From Elusimicrobiota bacterium (GTDB taxonomy: Bacteria > Elusimicrobiota > Elusimicrobia > UBA1565 > UBA9628): a stretch of DNA of 18,859 nt. Within the stretch, counting starts at the first letter, position 1. Each line of letters starts with the position of its first letter. Shown piece after piece: positions 7,198-13,482 of the stretch. The notes under the pieces were generated by a model. That model was given only the letters and a program-made list of their open reading frames with translations, searched no databases and was not told the origin of the DNA. The position numbers and the translations under genes were made by a program. Location of the stretch: contig JAGWRY010000138.1 in NCBI GenBank assembly GCA_028869495.1, positions 1 through 18,859 on the forward strand. Direction: 5' to 3'.

Positions 7198-7550
7198 GCC
7201 GTGCCTCCGAACCGCCGGATCCAATCCGCCCGGCATCGCGCCGCCCGCGCCAGCTCTTCCGGCGGCACGCGCCCGGTCTTCTTCAAAAATCCCGTCGTCA
7301 CGACGATCAACGACCTCCCGTGAAAGAAGTACAGCAGGCGATGCCGGTGCCCCTCGACGGCGACCCGCAATTCGTAAAGCCCGTCGCCCAGATAGTCCGC
7401 CAACGGGCGCCGCGCCTCGTGCCCGGACTCCTCCAGATACCTGAGCGCCCGTCCGATCTTCGCCCGATGCGCCTTGACCTGCGCCCGGATGTAGTCCAGC
7501 GCCGGCTCCCGGCCGCCCGCCGTCCGGTAAAACTCCAGCTCGCACGCCAA
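7194..7550 (-). CDS. higB: HigB/RelE-type mRNA interferase toxin
   Basis: This 118-residue basic protein begins with ELEFYRTAGGREPALDYI and continues with IGRALRYLEESG, GLYELRV, RHRLLYFFHGRSLIVVTTGFLKKT, the pattern of the phage-derived Gp49-like / HigB family. These toxins cut mRNA at the ribosome. The start is a TTG at 7550, preceded by GGAGAGG. It is the only start that gives the family N-terminus. The -10 box ends only 11 bases upstream, so the 5' leader is predicted to be about 5 nt. It is followed by the antitoxin gene with an ATGA overlap. Active-site residues cannot be confirmed by eye. Confidence 0.88.
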   Translation of the reverse strand: MACELEFYRTAGGREPALDYIRAQVKAHRAKIGRALRYLEESGHEARRPLADYLGDGLYELRVAVEGHRHRLLYFFHGRSLIVVTTGFLKKTGRVPPEELARAARCRADWIRRFGGTA

Positions 7551-7561
7551 GAGACCTCTCC

Positions 7562-7590
7562 AGTATACAGCGTATATGATGTATATTCAA
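7562..7590 (-). promoter_or_regulatory. Promoter and probable operator of the higBA pair
   Basis: On the minus strand, TTGAAT (7590-7585) and TATACT (7567-7562) are 17 bases apart. The same interval holds three copies of TATAC (plus-strand GTATA at 7563, 7572 and 7581) spaced exactly 9 bases apart, covering the spacer and both box edges. The repeats are well placed to bind the HigA antitoxin for autorepression. Confidence 0.7.
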
Positions 7591-7620
7591 GACCCCGCTC
7601 CGGTGATCCGAAGCCGCGTC

Positions 7621-7656
7621 CGCCCCCACATACGAATGGGAACCTCCGTTTGTTCC
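7621..7656 (-). repeat. Gene-less third copy of the ORF6N leader sequence
   Basis: Read on the minus strand, this stretch carries GGAACAAA, then a G-rich segment, TTCG, GTATG and a run of G, in the same order as the leaders before the two ORF6N genes (9611-9646 and 17549-17582). As there, a palindrome (7664-7686) lies directly upstream. No ORF6N coding sequence follows; the next elements are the higBA promoter and gene. It is probably a remnant or an independently spread copy. Confidence 0.5.
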
Positions 7657-7663
7657 CGGATCT

Positions 7664-7686
7664 TAAGATTCCAAAATGGAATCTTA
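7664..7686. repeat. Palindrome 1 of the ORF6N-associated family
   Basis: Arms of 10 bases (TAAGATTCCA) flank a 3-base AAA centre. Read on the minus strand it translates as LRFHFGILR, matching the pattern coded by the copies inside the ORF6N genes. It lies directly upstream of the orphan leader at 7621-7656. Confidence 0.75.
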
Positions 7687-7716
7687 GGTTTCGCGTTTCA
7701 CCGTCCCCGCCGACGG

Positions 7717-7749
7717 CGCGCCCCCGGCGCGCGGGGCGCCGGGGGCGCG
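7717..7749. terminator. GC-only hairpin downstream of the Cys-rich gene
   Basis: This is a perfect 14-bp stem made only of G and C (arm CGCGCCCCCGGCGC) with a 5-base loop, starting 18 bases beyond the stop of the small gene at 7768. The T-rich side (TTTCTT) lies on the plus-strand end, so as an intrinsic terminator it fits plus-strand transcripts better. On the minus strand the stem is strong but lacks a T-tract. Confidence 0.5.
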
Positions 7750-7767
7750 TTTCTTCGTCGTCCGGTC

Positions 7768-7944
7768 TTACTTGGCCGGCGCCGAGACGGCGGCGGGCGC
7801 CGTCGTCGCGCAGTGACGCCCGGCGAAGTAGCCGCCGAGCGCGCCGACGCCGAGCAGGACGATCGCGGCGACCGCCTTGCAGCCGCAGCAGTGCTTCTTG
7901 CCGCCGCAGCACTTCCCGCCTTCCGTCTTTTCCTCGTTCTCCAT
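7768..7944 (-). CDS. 58-residue Cys-rich single-pass membrane protein
   Basis: The ATG at 7944 is preceded by GGAG at a 7-base distance and the frame ends in TAA at 7768-7770. The N-terminal 23 residues are charged and Cys-rich (KCCGGKKHCCGCK: five Cys and one His within 13 residues). One hydrophobic helix follows (about residues 24-40, AVAAIVLLGVGALGGYF), then AGRHC and an Ala/Pro tail. The clustered CC and CCxC suggest metal or redox binding on the cytoplasmic face. It lies just downstream of a MarR gene, with a MarR-like half-palindrome in between, so it may be that regulator's target. No family is recognised. Confidence 0.75.
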   Translation of the reverse strand: MENEEKTEGGKCCGGKKHCCGCKAVAAIVLLGVGALGGYFAGRHCATTAPAAVSAPAK

Positions 7945-7962
7945 TTTCGTTCTCCTTTCGAA

Positions 7963-7981
7963 TGTTTCGATTTACGAAATA
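7963..7981. promoter_or_regulatory. Second putative MarR operator
   Basis: TTTCG and CGAAA flank a 5-base AT-rich spacer, giving the same TTCG-N5-CGAA core as the perfect palindrome in the MarR promoter (8461-8481). It lies about 20 bases upstream of the Cys-rich gene's ATG. The outer bases match less well, so this is a weaker site. Confidence 0.4.
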
Positions 7982-7997
7982 CTAAAGGCAAAAATTT

Positions 7998-8447
7998 TTA
8001 GGCCCGTCGCTTCTCGTCGATGCCGCGCGCGATCTTGTCCAGCAGTCCGAGCAGTTCCTCCTGCTCGCGCCCGTCCAGGTTCTCGAGCAGTCCGCGCGCG
8101 TAGGCCGCCGCCCCCCCGATCGTGCGCTCGTTGAGCGCGCGCCCCTCGTCGGTCAGCGCGACCTCGACGACGCGCCGGTCGTCGGCCGCGCGGTCGCGCT
8201 TGACCAGCTTCTTGGCGACGAGCCGGTCGATGAGGCCGGTCGCGCTCGACAGGGACAGGCAGACGGCGTCGGCCAGGCGCCGCATCGGGCAGCACTCGCC
8301 GCGCCCGACGGCGTGGAGGGCGCGCAGCTCCTGCCAGCTCAGCTCGGCGTGCGCCGCGGCGTTCTTCTTCTCGATGCCGTGGACCTCCTCCAGAATGGTC
8401 TGGAGCGAGTCCACCAGCCGCCGCGCCTTGTCTTCGAGGGTCTTCAT
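7998..8447 (-). CDS. MarR-family transcriptional regulator
   Basis: This 149-residue protein has the MarR winged-helix layout: an N-terminal dimer helix, a recognition region around residues 53-80 (MRRLADAVCLSLSSATGLIDRLVAKKLV), the wing RDRAADDRRVVEVALTDEGRAL and a C-terminal dimer helix. Two adjacent Cys (GECCPM, residues 51-52) and another in the HTH helix could make it thiol- or metal-responsive; this is inference. Its promoter overlaps a perfect 21-bp palindrome, the expected site of autorepression. The probable target downstream is the Cys-rich membrane protein. Confidence 0.9.
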   Translation of the reverse strand: MKTLEDKARRLVDSLQTILEEVHGIEKKNAAAHAELSWQELRALHAVGRGECCPMRRLADAVCLSLSSATGLIDRLVAKKLVKRDRAADDRRVVEVALTDEGRALNERTIGGAAAYARGLLENLDGREQEELLGLLDKIARGIDEKRRA

Positions 8448-8460
8448 CGCCGGGATCGCA

Positions 8461-8505
8461 ATACTTCGATATTCGAAGTATATCAGGCCCGGGCGTCGCG
8501 GTCAA
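8461..8505 (-). promoter_or_regulatory. MarR promoter with overlapping palindromic operator
   Basis: On the minus strand, TTGACC (8505-8500) and TATACT (8482-8477) are 17 bases apart. A perfect palindrome with 9-base arms (ATACTTCGA) and a 3-base centre covers 8461-8481, overlapping the -10 box and the predicted start near 8470. This is typical of MarR autorepression. The -35 lies inside the end of the vapC-like gene. Confidence 0.8.
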
Positions 8506-8857
8506 GCCCCACGCCCAGCCGGGCCGCCGCGCGCGCCAACGCCGCGTCGCGCGTCCACAGCCGCGCCCGCGCCAAGGCCGCGGACGCCAGCAGATGCGCG
8601 TCCACCGCGCCCAGGCCGGCGCCCGCCAGCCCGCGCCGCTCCACGAAGGCCAGGAATTCGCCGTGCTCCGCCTCGGGAGCCTTCGGCAGAGCCTCCAGCA
8701 GTCCCAGGATCTCGGCGCGCCGCCGCATCGCGCCGCAGGCCAGCTCCTCGACGACCAGCCGGTGGGCGAGGACCTCGCCGTCCTCCAGCCGACGCGCCAG
8801 GTCCGCGTCGCCGCGCCGCAGATGGTCCACCCACACCGACGTATCGACCAGGATCAC
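8483..8857 (-). CDS. vapC: VapC-type PIN-domain toxin
   Basis: This 124-residue PIN-domain protein starts with MILVDTSVWVDHLRRGD, where Asp5 is the first catalytic acid. The other expected acids are visible in VVEELACGAM (about residue 37), AVDAHLLASA (Asp near 85) and TRDAALARAA (Asp near 103). PIN toxins are Mg-dependent ribonucleases, often cutting tRNA or rRNA. The GTG at 8857 overlaps the antitoxin stop (GTGA), so the two are translationally coupled. The length is normal for the family. Confidence 0.92.
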   Translation of the reverse strand: MILVDTSVWVDHLRRGDADLARRLEDGEVLAHRLVVEELACGAMRRRAEILGLLEALPKAPEAEHGEFLAFVERRGLAGAGLGAVDAHLLASAALARARLWTRDAALARAAARLGVGLDRDARA

Positions 8858-9045
8858 CGCGCCCGCCGCCGCGGCGCCGCCCTCAGCCCGGGCTCGCTGC
8901 CTCCCAGCGCCGCCAGCCGCTCGCGCGACTTCTTCTCGATGAGCGCCTCCAAGCCCGCGTGCACCAGCGCCGTCTTCTCCGTCAGCCCGGCCAGCTTGGC
9001 CGCCCGCGCCAGCAGGTCGTCCCTCAGGATCAAAGTCGTTCTCAT
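8854..9045 (-). CDS. vapB: VapB-type antitoxin (ribbon-helix-helix)
   Basis: This 63-residue protein begins with MRTTLILRDDLLARAAKLAG, the usual N-terminus of VapB antitoxins of the Arc/MetJ ribbon-helix-helix type, followed by TEKTALVHAGLEALIEKKS and a basic tail that should contact the toxin. The ATG at 9045 is preferred over the one at 9051. The -10 box ends at 9053, so a transcript would begin about at the 9045 start and be leaderless. The antitoxin-first order with vapC immediately following is standard. Confidence 0.85.
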   Translation of the reverse strand: MRTTLILRDDLLARAAKLAGLTEKTALVHAGLEALIEKKSRERLAALGGSEPGLRAAPRRRAR

Positions 9046-9081
9046 ATGCATAAGTATGCTCCCGTCATATGCATCCGTCAA
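9043..9081 (-). promoter_or_regulatory. vapBC promoter and operator
   Basis: On the minus strand, TTGACG (9081-9076) and CATACT (9058-9053) are 17 bases apart. CATATGCAT occurs twice on the plus strand (9043-9051 and 9066-9074). An inverted repeat GCATA-AG-TATGC (9048-9059) covers the -10 box, a fitting site for the VapB repressor. Confidence 0.7.
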
Positions 9082-9097
9082 GACCGCGCGCCGCCCC

Positions 9098-9613
9098 TCA
9101 GAACCCGATCCGCCGCCTCGGCCCGTCCGGCGGCCCGAGGAGCGCGCGGATGTCCTCGAACACGGAGCGGATGGCCTGCGCGTGCTCCCCCAGCGCGCCC
9201 TCGTGCGCCGCCAGCCTCTTCTCGGCCTTCGCCATGCGCTCCCGCAGGTCGCGGTCGGCCGCGAGGGCATGCCGCAGGCGCACGAAGGCCCGGACGATCT
9301 CGATGTTGACCGCGACGGCGCGCGGACTGTTCAGCACGCCGGACAGCATGGCCACGCCGTGCTCGGTGAAGGCTAAAGGCAAATAGCGCCGTCCGCCTCG
9401 CCCCTTTGAGGTTCCAAATTGGAACCTCAAACAATTCGCCTCGCGCGGCGACAATCGGAACATGAAATCGTCGGGGAAGCGCGCGACGTTGCGTCGAACC
9501 GCCTTATTGAGCTCTTTGGTCTTCACGCCGTAAAGAGCGGCCAAATCGGAATCCACCATGACTCTTTGGCCGCGCACGACGCGGATCAGCCCGTCGATCT
9601 TCGCGAGCTCCAC
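9098..9613 (-). CDS. ORF6N-domain DNA-binding protein, full-length copy
   Basis: This 171-residue protein has an ORF6N domain (residues 1-115): RGQRVMVDSDLAALYGV, then LNKAVRRNVARFPDDFMFRL, then GGRRYLPLAFTEHGVAMLSGVLNS. The C-terminal third (about 118-160) is charged and helical, a probable coiled coil. ORF6N domains occur in phage and mobile-element proteins and are thought to bind DNA; the exact role is not established. The GTG at 9613 is chosen because it aligns without gaps with the second copy (17583) over the first 60 residues. A 27-bp palindrome (9405-9431) encodes residues 62-70 (LRFQFGTSK). Upstream are the conserved leader and five further palindromes, one of them decayed. Confidence 0.88.
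   Translation of the reverse strand: MELAKIDGLIRVVRGQRVMVDSDLAALYGVKTKELNKAVRRNVARFPDDFMFRLSPREANCLRFQFGTSKGRGGRRYLPLAFTEHGVAMLSGVLNSPRAVAVNIEIVRAFVRLRHALAADRDLRERMAKAEKRLAAHEGALGEHAQAIRSVFEDIRALLGPPDGPRRRIGF
9405..9431. repeat. Palindrome 2, inside the full-length ORF6N gene
   Basis: Arms of 13 bases (TTTGAGGTTCCAA) flank a single-base centre. It lies within the coding sequence and encodes LRFQFGTSK at residues 62-70, directly before GGRRYL. Confidence 0.85.
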
Positions 9614-9646
9614 GCCCCCATACGCACGAACCCATCCCTTTGTTCC
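9611..9646 (-). promoter_or_regulatory. Conserved leader before the ORF6N gene
   Basis: Read on the minus strand it carries GGAACAAA, GGGTTCG, CGTATGGGGG and then the GTG start at 9613. The same ordered blocks precede the other ORF6N gene and occur at 7621-7656. It may hold the promoter or ribosome site; no clear -35/-10 pair is visible. Confidence 0.55.
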
Positions 9647-9657
9647 ATCGCCCCAAG

Positions 9658-9690
9658 ATCTTTAAGGTGCCAAATTGGCACCTTAAAGAT
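9658..9690. repeat. Palindrome 3 of the ORF6N-associated family
   Basis: The longest perfect member: 16-base arms (ATCTTTAAGGTGCCAA) with a single-base centre, 44 bases upstream of the ORF6N start. Read on one strand it gives LRCQFGTLK. Confidence 0.85.
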
Positions 9691-9702
9691 TGCCCCGCCT
9701 CG

Positions 9703-9731
9703 ACTTGTGGCGCCGGGTCGCAACCTCAAGT
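9703..9731. repeat. Decayed member of the palindrome family
   Basis: Only the outer ACTTG/CAAGT ends still pair. One arm, read on the minus strand as TTGAGGTTGCGA, keeps the family consensus, while the other is altered. It sits between two intact members. Confidence 0.4.
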
Positions 9732-9746
9732 TTGCCGCCTCTCAAA

Positions 9747-9775
9747 ATTGGAAGTCACAATTCGTGACCTCCAAT
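9747..9775. repeat. Palindrome 4 of the ORF6N-associated family
   Basis: Arms ATTGGA-A-GTCAC and GTGAC-C-TCCAAT pair with one mismatch around a 5-base centre. The inner GTCAC-AATT-type core equals that of palindromes 6 and 10. One extra base per arm shifts its reading frame, so it does not spell the family peptide. Confidence 0.65.
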
Positions 9776-9811
9776 GTCTCGCCTCCGGCGGGAGAAGACC
9801 GGACATAAAAA

Positions 9812-9836
9812 TGGATGTGCCGAATCGGCACATCCA
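9812..9836. repeat. Palindrome 5 of the ORF6N-associated family
   Basis: Perfect 12-base arms (TGGATGTGCCGA) with a single-base centre. Its arm is the most diverged from the consensus, but length, symmetry and place in the cluster agree. Confidence 0.7.
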
Positions 9837-9855
9837 ATTTGCGCTCAGCGCCCCA

Positions 9856-9884
9856 ACTTGAAGTCACAAATTGTGACTTCAAGT
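9856..9884. repeat. Palindrome 6 of the ORF6N-associated family
   Basis: Perfect 14-base arms (ACTTGAAGTCACAA) with a single-base centre, directly downstream of the receiver gene stop (9892). One strand reads LKSQIVTSS, very close to the peptide coded by the in-gene copies. There is no T-tract, so a terminator role is uncertain. Confidence 0.8.
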
Positions 9885-9891
9885 CCGCCCC

Positions 9892-10260
9892 TCAGTGCCG
9901 CCGCTCGAGCAGGCGCTCGACCTTCCTTTGGACCTCGTCGAAGCGCGCCGGATAGAGGATCGCGTCCTGCGCGCCGGCCTGCGCCGCCAGCTCCGGGATA
10001 TCGACGTACCCGCTCGTCATGATGACCTTCAGCCCCGCCGTCGCCGGATCGCCCCGCAGCTCCCGCAGGACCTCCAGCCCGTTCATCCACGGCATCTGAA
10101 GGTTGAGCAGGACCACGTCCGGCCGCGTCGCCCGCGCCATCGCCAGCCCCGTCACCCCGCAATGGGCGACCGCCGTCCGATACCCCCGCTTCCCGAAAAA
10201 CTCGGCGAACGCGTCGGCGACCTCGACATTATCGTCGACGATGAGCACCCTCGGCGGCAT
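9892..10260 (-). CDS. Stand-alone receiver-domain protein lacking the phospho-acceptor Asp
   Basis: This 122-residue protein has a CheY-like fold pattern: VLIVDDN with acidic Asp9/Asp10, then PDVVLLNLQMPWMNGLEVL, then KVIMTSGY. The phospho-acceptor position is Asn53 (codon AAC) where Asp is expected. The conserved Lys of the usual KPF turn is also missing (LYPARFDE). The Thr/Ser switch (MTS) is kept. Such pseudo-receivers act by protein contact rather than phosphorylation. There is no output domain and no neighbouring kinase. It lies between the hsdR stop (45 bases upstream) and the palindrome cluster, so it could be a passenger of the restriction operon. Confidence 0.85.
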   Translation of the reverse strand: MPPRVLIVDDNVEVADAFAEFFGKRGYRTAVAHCGVTGLAMARATRPDVVLLNLQMPWMNGLEVLRELRGDPATAGLKVIMTSGYVDIPELAAQAGAQDAILYPARFDEVQRKVERLLERRH

Positions 10261-10305
10261 CCCTTAAGTGTAGCGGGAGCTTCGGGGATTTGCCAGTGCT
10301 GCGCC

Positions 10306-13300
10306 CTACGCCTGGAAGATACTGCGTCCCTCGCCCTGATAACTTTCATAAACGTGCTCAAACACTGCCGAGACCTTCCTCTCGTAGATGTCCTTGGCGT
10401 AGGGCTTCGGCAGTTCGTCTAGGATTTCCTGGATGGCGCCCATGACCTGGGCTCGCGACCGGACCTTCTGTCGCCAGTTGATGACGAGCACGGCCTTGAG
10501 CTTGGCCAGGAGGTGCTTGGTCACCTTCTTGACCTCGTCGCGCTCAGCGGGCGATAGATCCGGGGCCGGGCGCGTCAGGATGTCGAAGACCGTCTGTTCC
10601 TCCTCGGAAAGATTCTCGCGGACGTGGCGGGTCTCTTCTTCGGTCAGGGACCGAGTGAATGCCAACAACTCCTTGAACATGTCGTCGATGTTCCGGCTCC
10701 CTGAGTTATAGGACTCGATCAGGGCCTCGAACTTGGCCGAGTAGTCGGCCCGGGTCCGGTTGAAGCGGATAAGCTTCTCCAACTGCGCGCGGATCGCCGC
10801 CTTCAACTGCTCCAACTCGACGTTCTTGCGCTTGGACTTCTGGAATTTCTTCGCCAGCGCCTCAAAGTCGATGGCCGAGAGGTTGATGGCGCCGGAGCGC
10901 TTGCCGTCGCCTTCGGCGATGGTGAAACCGTCGGCCGCGATCGCGTTGTCGAGCAGGCGATTGATCTCACCCATGACCATGCTGACGTCGGCGCCAACGC
11001 TCTCGCCGGTGCGCTCGCGGATGGCGGCGGCGATGGTGGCCACACAGGCGACGCGGGAGACGAACTCCAGGACGGCCGTGTCGGGCTTGATCGCCTTAAA
11101 CAGCATTGAGACCAGGCGCTCCTGCGCCAGGAACTCCTTTCGCAAGGCGTCGGGCGCGATCAGCCGGTCCACGCCGTCGGCGATCTTGGTCAGGCGGTCG
11201 AGGTTCCCGGTCGGCAGGGCCTCGATCGCGGCGATGTCGACGCCGTGCTTGGCGCAGAACGCGACGGTCGTGGCCAACGTCTGGCGCAGTTCTTCGATCA
11301 GCGCCTTCTTGTCCCGGACCGGGTTCTGGCCTTCGGCGCCCTTGCCGTAGATGGCCAGGGCCTTCTCCAGCGAGGCGAAGACGTTGGCGTAGTCCACGAT
11401 CAAGCCGCTGGGCTTACCGGGATAGACGCGGTTGGCCCGGGCGATCGCCTGCATCAGAGTGTGGTTCCGCATCGGCTTGTCCAAGTAGATCGTCGAGCAG
11501 CTTGGCACGTCGAAGCCGGTCATCCACATCGCGCAAACGAAGACAAGCCGCAGGGGATCGTTGGGGTCCTTAAACTTCTCGTCCAGCTTCTCGTCGCGCA
11601 TCCGTCTGCGGTGCGGTGCGATGTCGAGGCCGAGCGCCCGCATCTGCTCGATCTCGTTCTGGGCGGGCGAAACGATGAGGGCCTTCTCCGTGGTCTTCAG
11701 GATGTCCAGGCGCCGCCGGAGTTCTTGGACCTGGTCGGGGTCGGCTTTGGCCCCATATTTGGCGAGCTTGGCCAACTCGGCCTCGACCTTGGCGCGCTCC
11801 TCGGTCCAATACTTGCGGACCTTGTCGTGCATCTTGAGCGCAGTGGCCTTGTCGATGGAGACGACCATGGCCTTGCCCTGGAAGCCCCGGCCGAGGAAGT
11901 GGGTGACTATGTCCTTGGCCACGGTCTCCAGGCGGGAATCGCGGGTGATGATGTGATATTGGCGGCCGAGTTCTCGCTCCAGGCGCCGCTCCTGGCCCTC
12001 ATCGAGATCAGCCGCCTCGATGACGTTGTAGATGTCCTCGTTGAGGTCGGGGTTCTCCAGCCGGAGCTCGGGTGTGCGGTTCTCGTAATAGAGGGGCTTG
12101 GTCGCCCCGTCGTCCACCGACTGTTGGAAGTCGTAGATCGAGACGTAGTCGCCGAAGACCTGTCGAGTTTTCTCCTCTCCGGCGATCAGCGGCGTTCCCG
12201 TGAAGGCCATGAACATGGCGTTCGGCAGCGCCGCGCGCATGTTCAGCGCCAACGTGTCGTATTGGCTCCGATGCGATTCATCGACCAGGCAGATCACGTC
12301 GCGCCGGTCGCACAGCATCTCGGCGGTCTGGAACTTCTGGATCAAAGTGAAGACGTAGCGGTGGTTACCGCGCAGGAGTTCGCGAAGCTGGGCCCCGCTC
12401 TGCGCGTGGCAGGCGTCGCTCTCCTGCTCGCTGACGGCGCCGACGGCCTTGAAGGTCTTGGCGATCTGGTCGTCGAGCTCGACGCGGTCGGTGACGATCA
12501 CGAATGTCCAGTTGCCCGGGAGCTTGCGGAGAACCTTCTGGGCGAAGAAGACCATCGAATAGGACTTGCCGCTGCCCTGCGTCTGCCAGAACACGCCGCC
12601 GCGCCCGTGCCCGGCCGCGCGCGCAGTCTGCATCGCGGCCAAGGCGTTGTTGACGCCCAAGAACTGGTGGTTCTGGCCCACGACCTTGATGGTGCCGAGC
12701 TTCGCCTTGGAGAAGAGGGTGAAGTTTTCCATCAGGTCGAGCAGACGCGACGGCTCGCAGGTGCCCCGGATCAAGACCTCCAGGGACACCTTCCTGGGCT
12801 CGTTCTCCTTCTCGATCCGCTTCCAGTCGAAGAAACGCTCCCAGTCGGCCGTCAGCGAGCCGATGCGGCTCTCGGTGCCGTTGGAGGCGATGAGCACGGC
12901 GTTGAACCAGAAAAGCTGCGGGATGCCGTTTTGCTCGTGCTTGTAGCTCGTCAGGTTGCCGTCGAACGCCTGCCGCGCGGGCACGCCCGGCTTCTTTAGC
13001 TCGATGACGACGACGGGCAGTCCGTTGACGAAGGCGACCAGGTCCGGGCGGCAGGTGTAGAGCGCGCCGGTGACGGTGAACTGGCTCACCAGGAGAAGGT
13101 CGTTGGCCTTCGCCGTCTCCCAGTCGATGACGCGCACGCGCTCGGTCTTCTGGCCGCCCTTGGGGTCGGGGACGGAGACCGTGATCCCGCCCTTGAGGAG
13201 TTCGTAAACCTCCTGGTTCGCGGCCACGGGGCTAAGCGTCGAGCGGTCCCTCGTCAAGATCGTGACCGCCGCCTCGATCGCCTCCGGTGGCAGCGTGGGA

Positions 13301-13482
13301 TTCAGAGCCTTCAGCGCCGCGCGTAGGCGCGGCAACAGCATGACCTCGCCCGAGTTCTCGCGGCCGAGCGTCCCGCCCGCGCCATAGACCTCCTCCATAG
13401 CCGACACCGTCTGCCAGCCCAAGGCGGCGAAGAGCTTGATCGCAGGCTCCTCGACCAAATGCTCTTCGCTGTAGGGGTTCAT
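10306..13482 (-). CDS. hsdR: Type I restriction enzyme, R (endonuclease/translocase) subunit
   Basis: This 1058-residue protein has an N-terminal nuclease domain with the PD-(D/E)xK acids in RPDLVAFVNGLPVVVIELKKP (Asp147, Glu161, Lys163). The SF2 translocase follows: Walker A TQGSGKS at about 301-307, DESH box at 401-404, FTGTP at 427-431, the second RecA domain with MWMTGFDVPS and the arginine motif MQAIARANRVYPG near 680. A C-terminal helical region for complex assembly ends the protein. With HsdM and HsdS it cuts unmethylated DNA after translocation. The ATG at 13482 overlaps the hsdS stop (ATGA). Length and motif set are complete, so it is probably functional. Confidence 0.97.
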   Translation of the reverse strand: MNPYSEEHLVEEPAIKLFAALGWQTVSAMEEVYGAGGTLGRENSGEVMLLPRLRAALKALNPTLPPEAIEAAVTILTRDRSTLSPVAANQEVYELLKGGITVSVPDPKGGQKTERVRVIDWETAKANDLLLVSQFTVTGALYTCRPDLVAFVNGLPVVVIELKKPGVPARQAFDGNLTSYKHEQNGIPQLFWFNAVLIASNGTESRIGSLTADWERFFDWKRIEKENEPRKVSLEVLIRGTCEPSRLLDLMENFTLFSKAKLGTIKVVGQNHQFLGVNNALAAMQTARAAGHGRGGVFWQTQGSGKSYSMVFFAQKVLRKLPGNWTFVIVTDRVELDDQIAKTFKAVGAVSEQESDACHAQSGAQLRELLRGNHRYVFTLIQKFQTAEMLCDRRDVICLVDESHRSQYDTLALNMRAALPNAMFMAFTGTPLIAGEEKTRQVFGDYVSIYDFQQSVDDGATKPLYYENRTPELRLENPDLNEDIYNVIEAADLDEGQERRLERELGRQYHIITRDSRLETVAKDIVTHFLGRGFQGKAMVVSIDKATALKMHDKVRKYWTEERAKVEAELAKLAKYGAKADPDQVQELRRRLDILKTTEKALIVSPAQNEIEQMRALGLDIAPHRRRMRDEKLDEKFKDPNDPLRLVFVCAMWMTGFDVPSCSTIYLDKPMRNHTLMQAIARANRVYPGKPSGLIVDYANVFASLEKALAIYGKGAEGQNPVRDKKALIEELRQTLATTVAFCAKHGVDIAAIEALPTGNLDRLTKIADGVDRLIAPDALRKEFLAQERLVSMLFKAIKPDTAVLEFVSRVACVATIAAAIRERTGESVGADVSMVMGEINRLLDNAIAADGFTIAEGDGKRSGAINLSAIDFEALAKKFQKSKRKNVELEQLKAAIRAQLEKLIRFNRTRADYSAKFEALIESYNSGSRNIDDMFKELLAFTRSLTEEETRHVRENLSEEEQTVFDILTRPAPDLSPAERDEVKKVTKHLLAKLKAVLVINWRQKVRSRAQVMGAIQEILDELPKPYAKDIYERKVSAVFEHVYESYQGEGRSIFQA

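Noticed and set aside
7198..7629. Upstream extension of the HigA frame
   Set aside because: It overlaps the toxin gene in another frame and has no family similarity. The ATG at 7197 gives a normal HigA length.
9098..9613. Insertion-sequence transposase
   Set aside because: The protein matches the ORF6N domain. No DDE, HUH or recombinase motif and no terminal inverted repeats with target duplication were seen.
9658..9884. CRISPR array
   Set aside because: The units are self-complementary, differ from one another in sequence, and have unequal spacing with no constant direct repeat.
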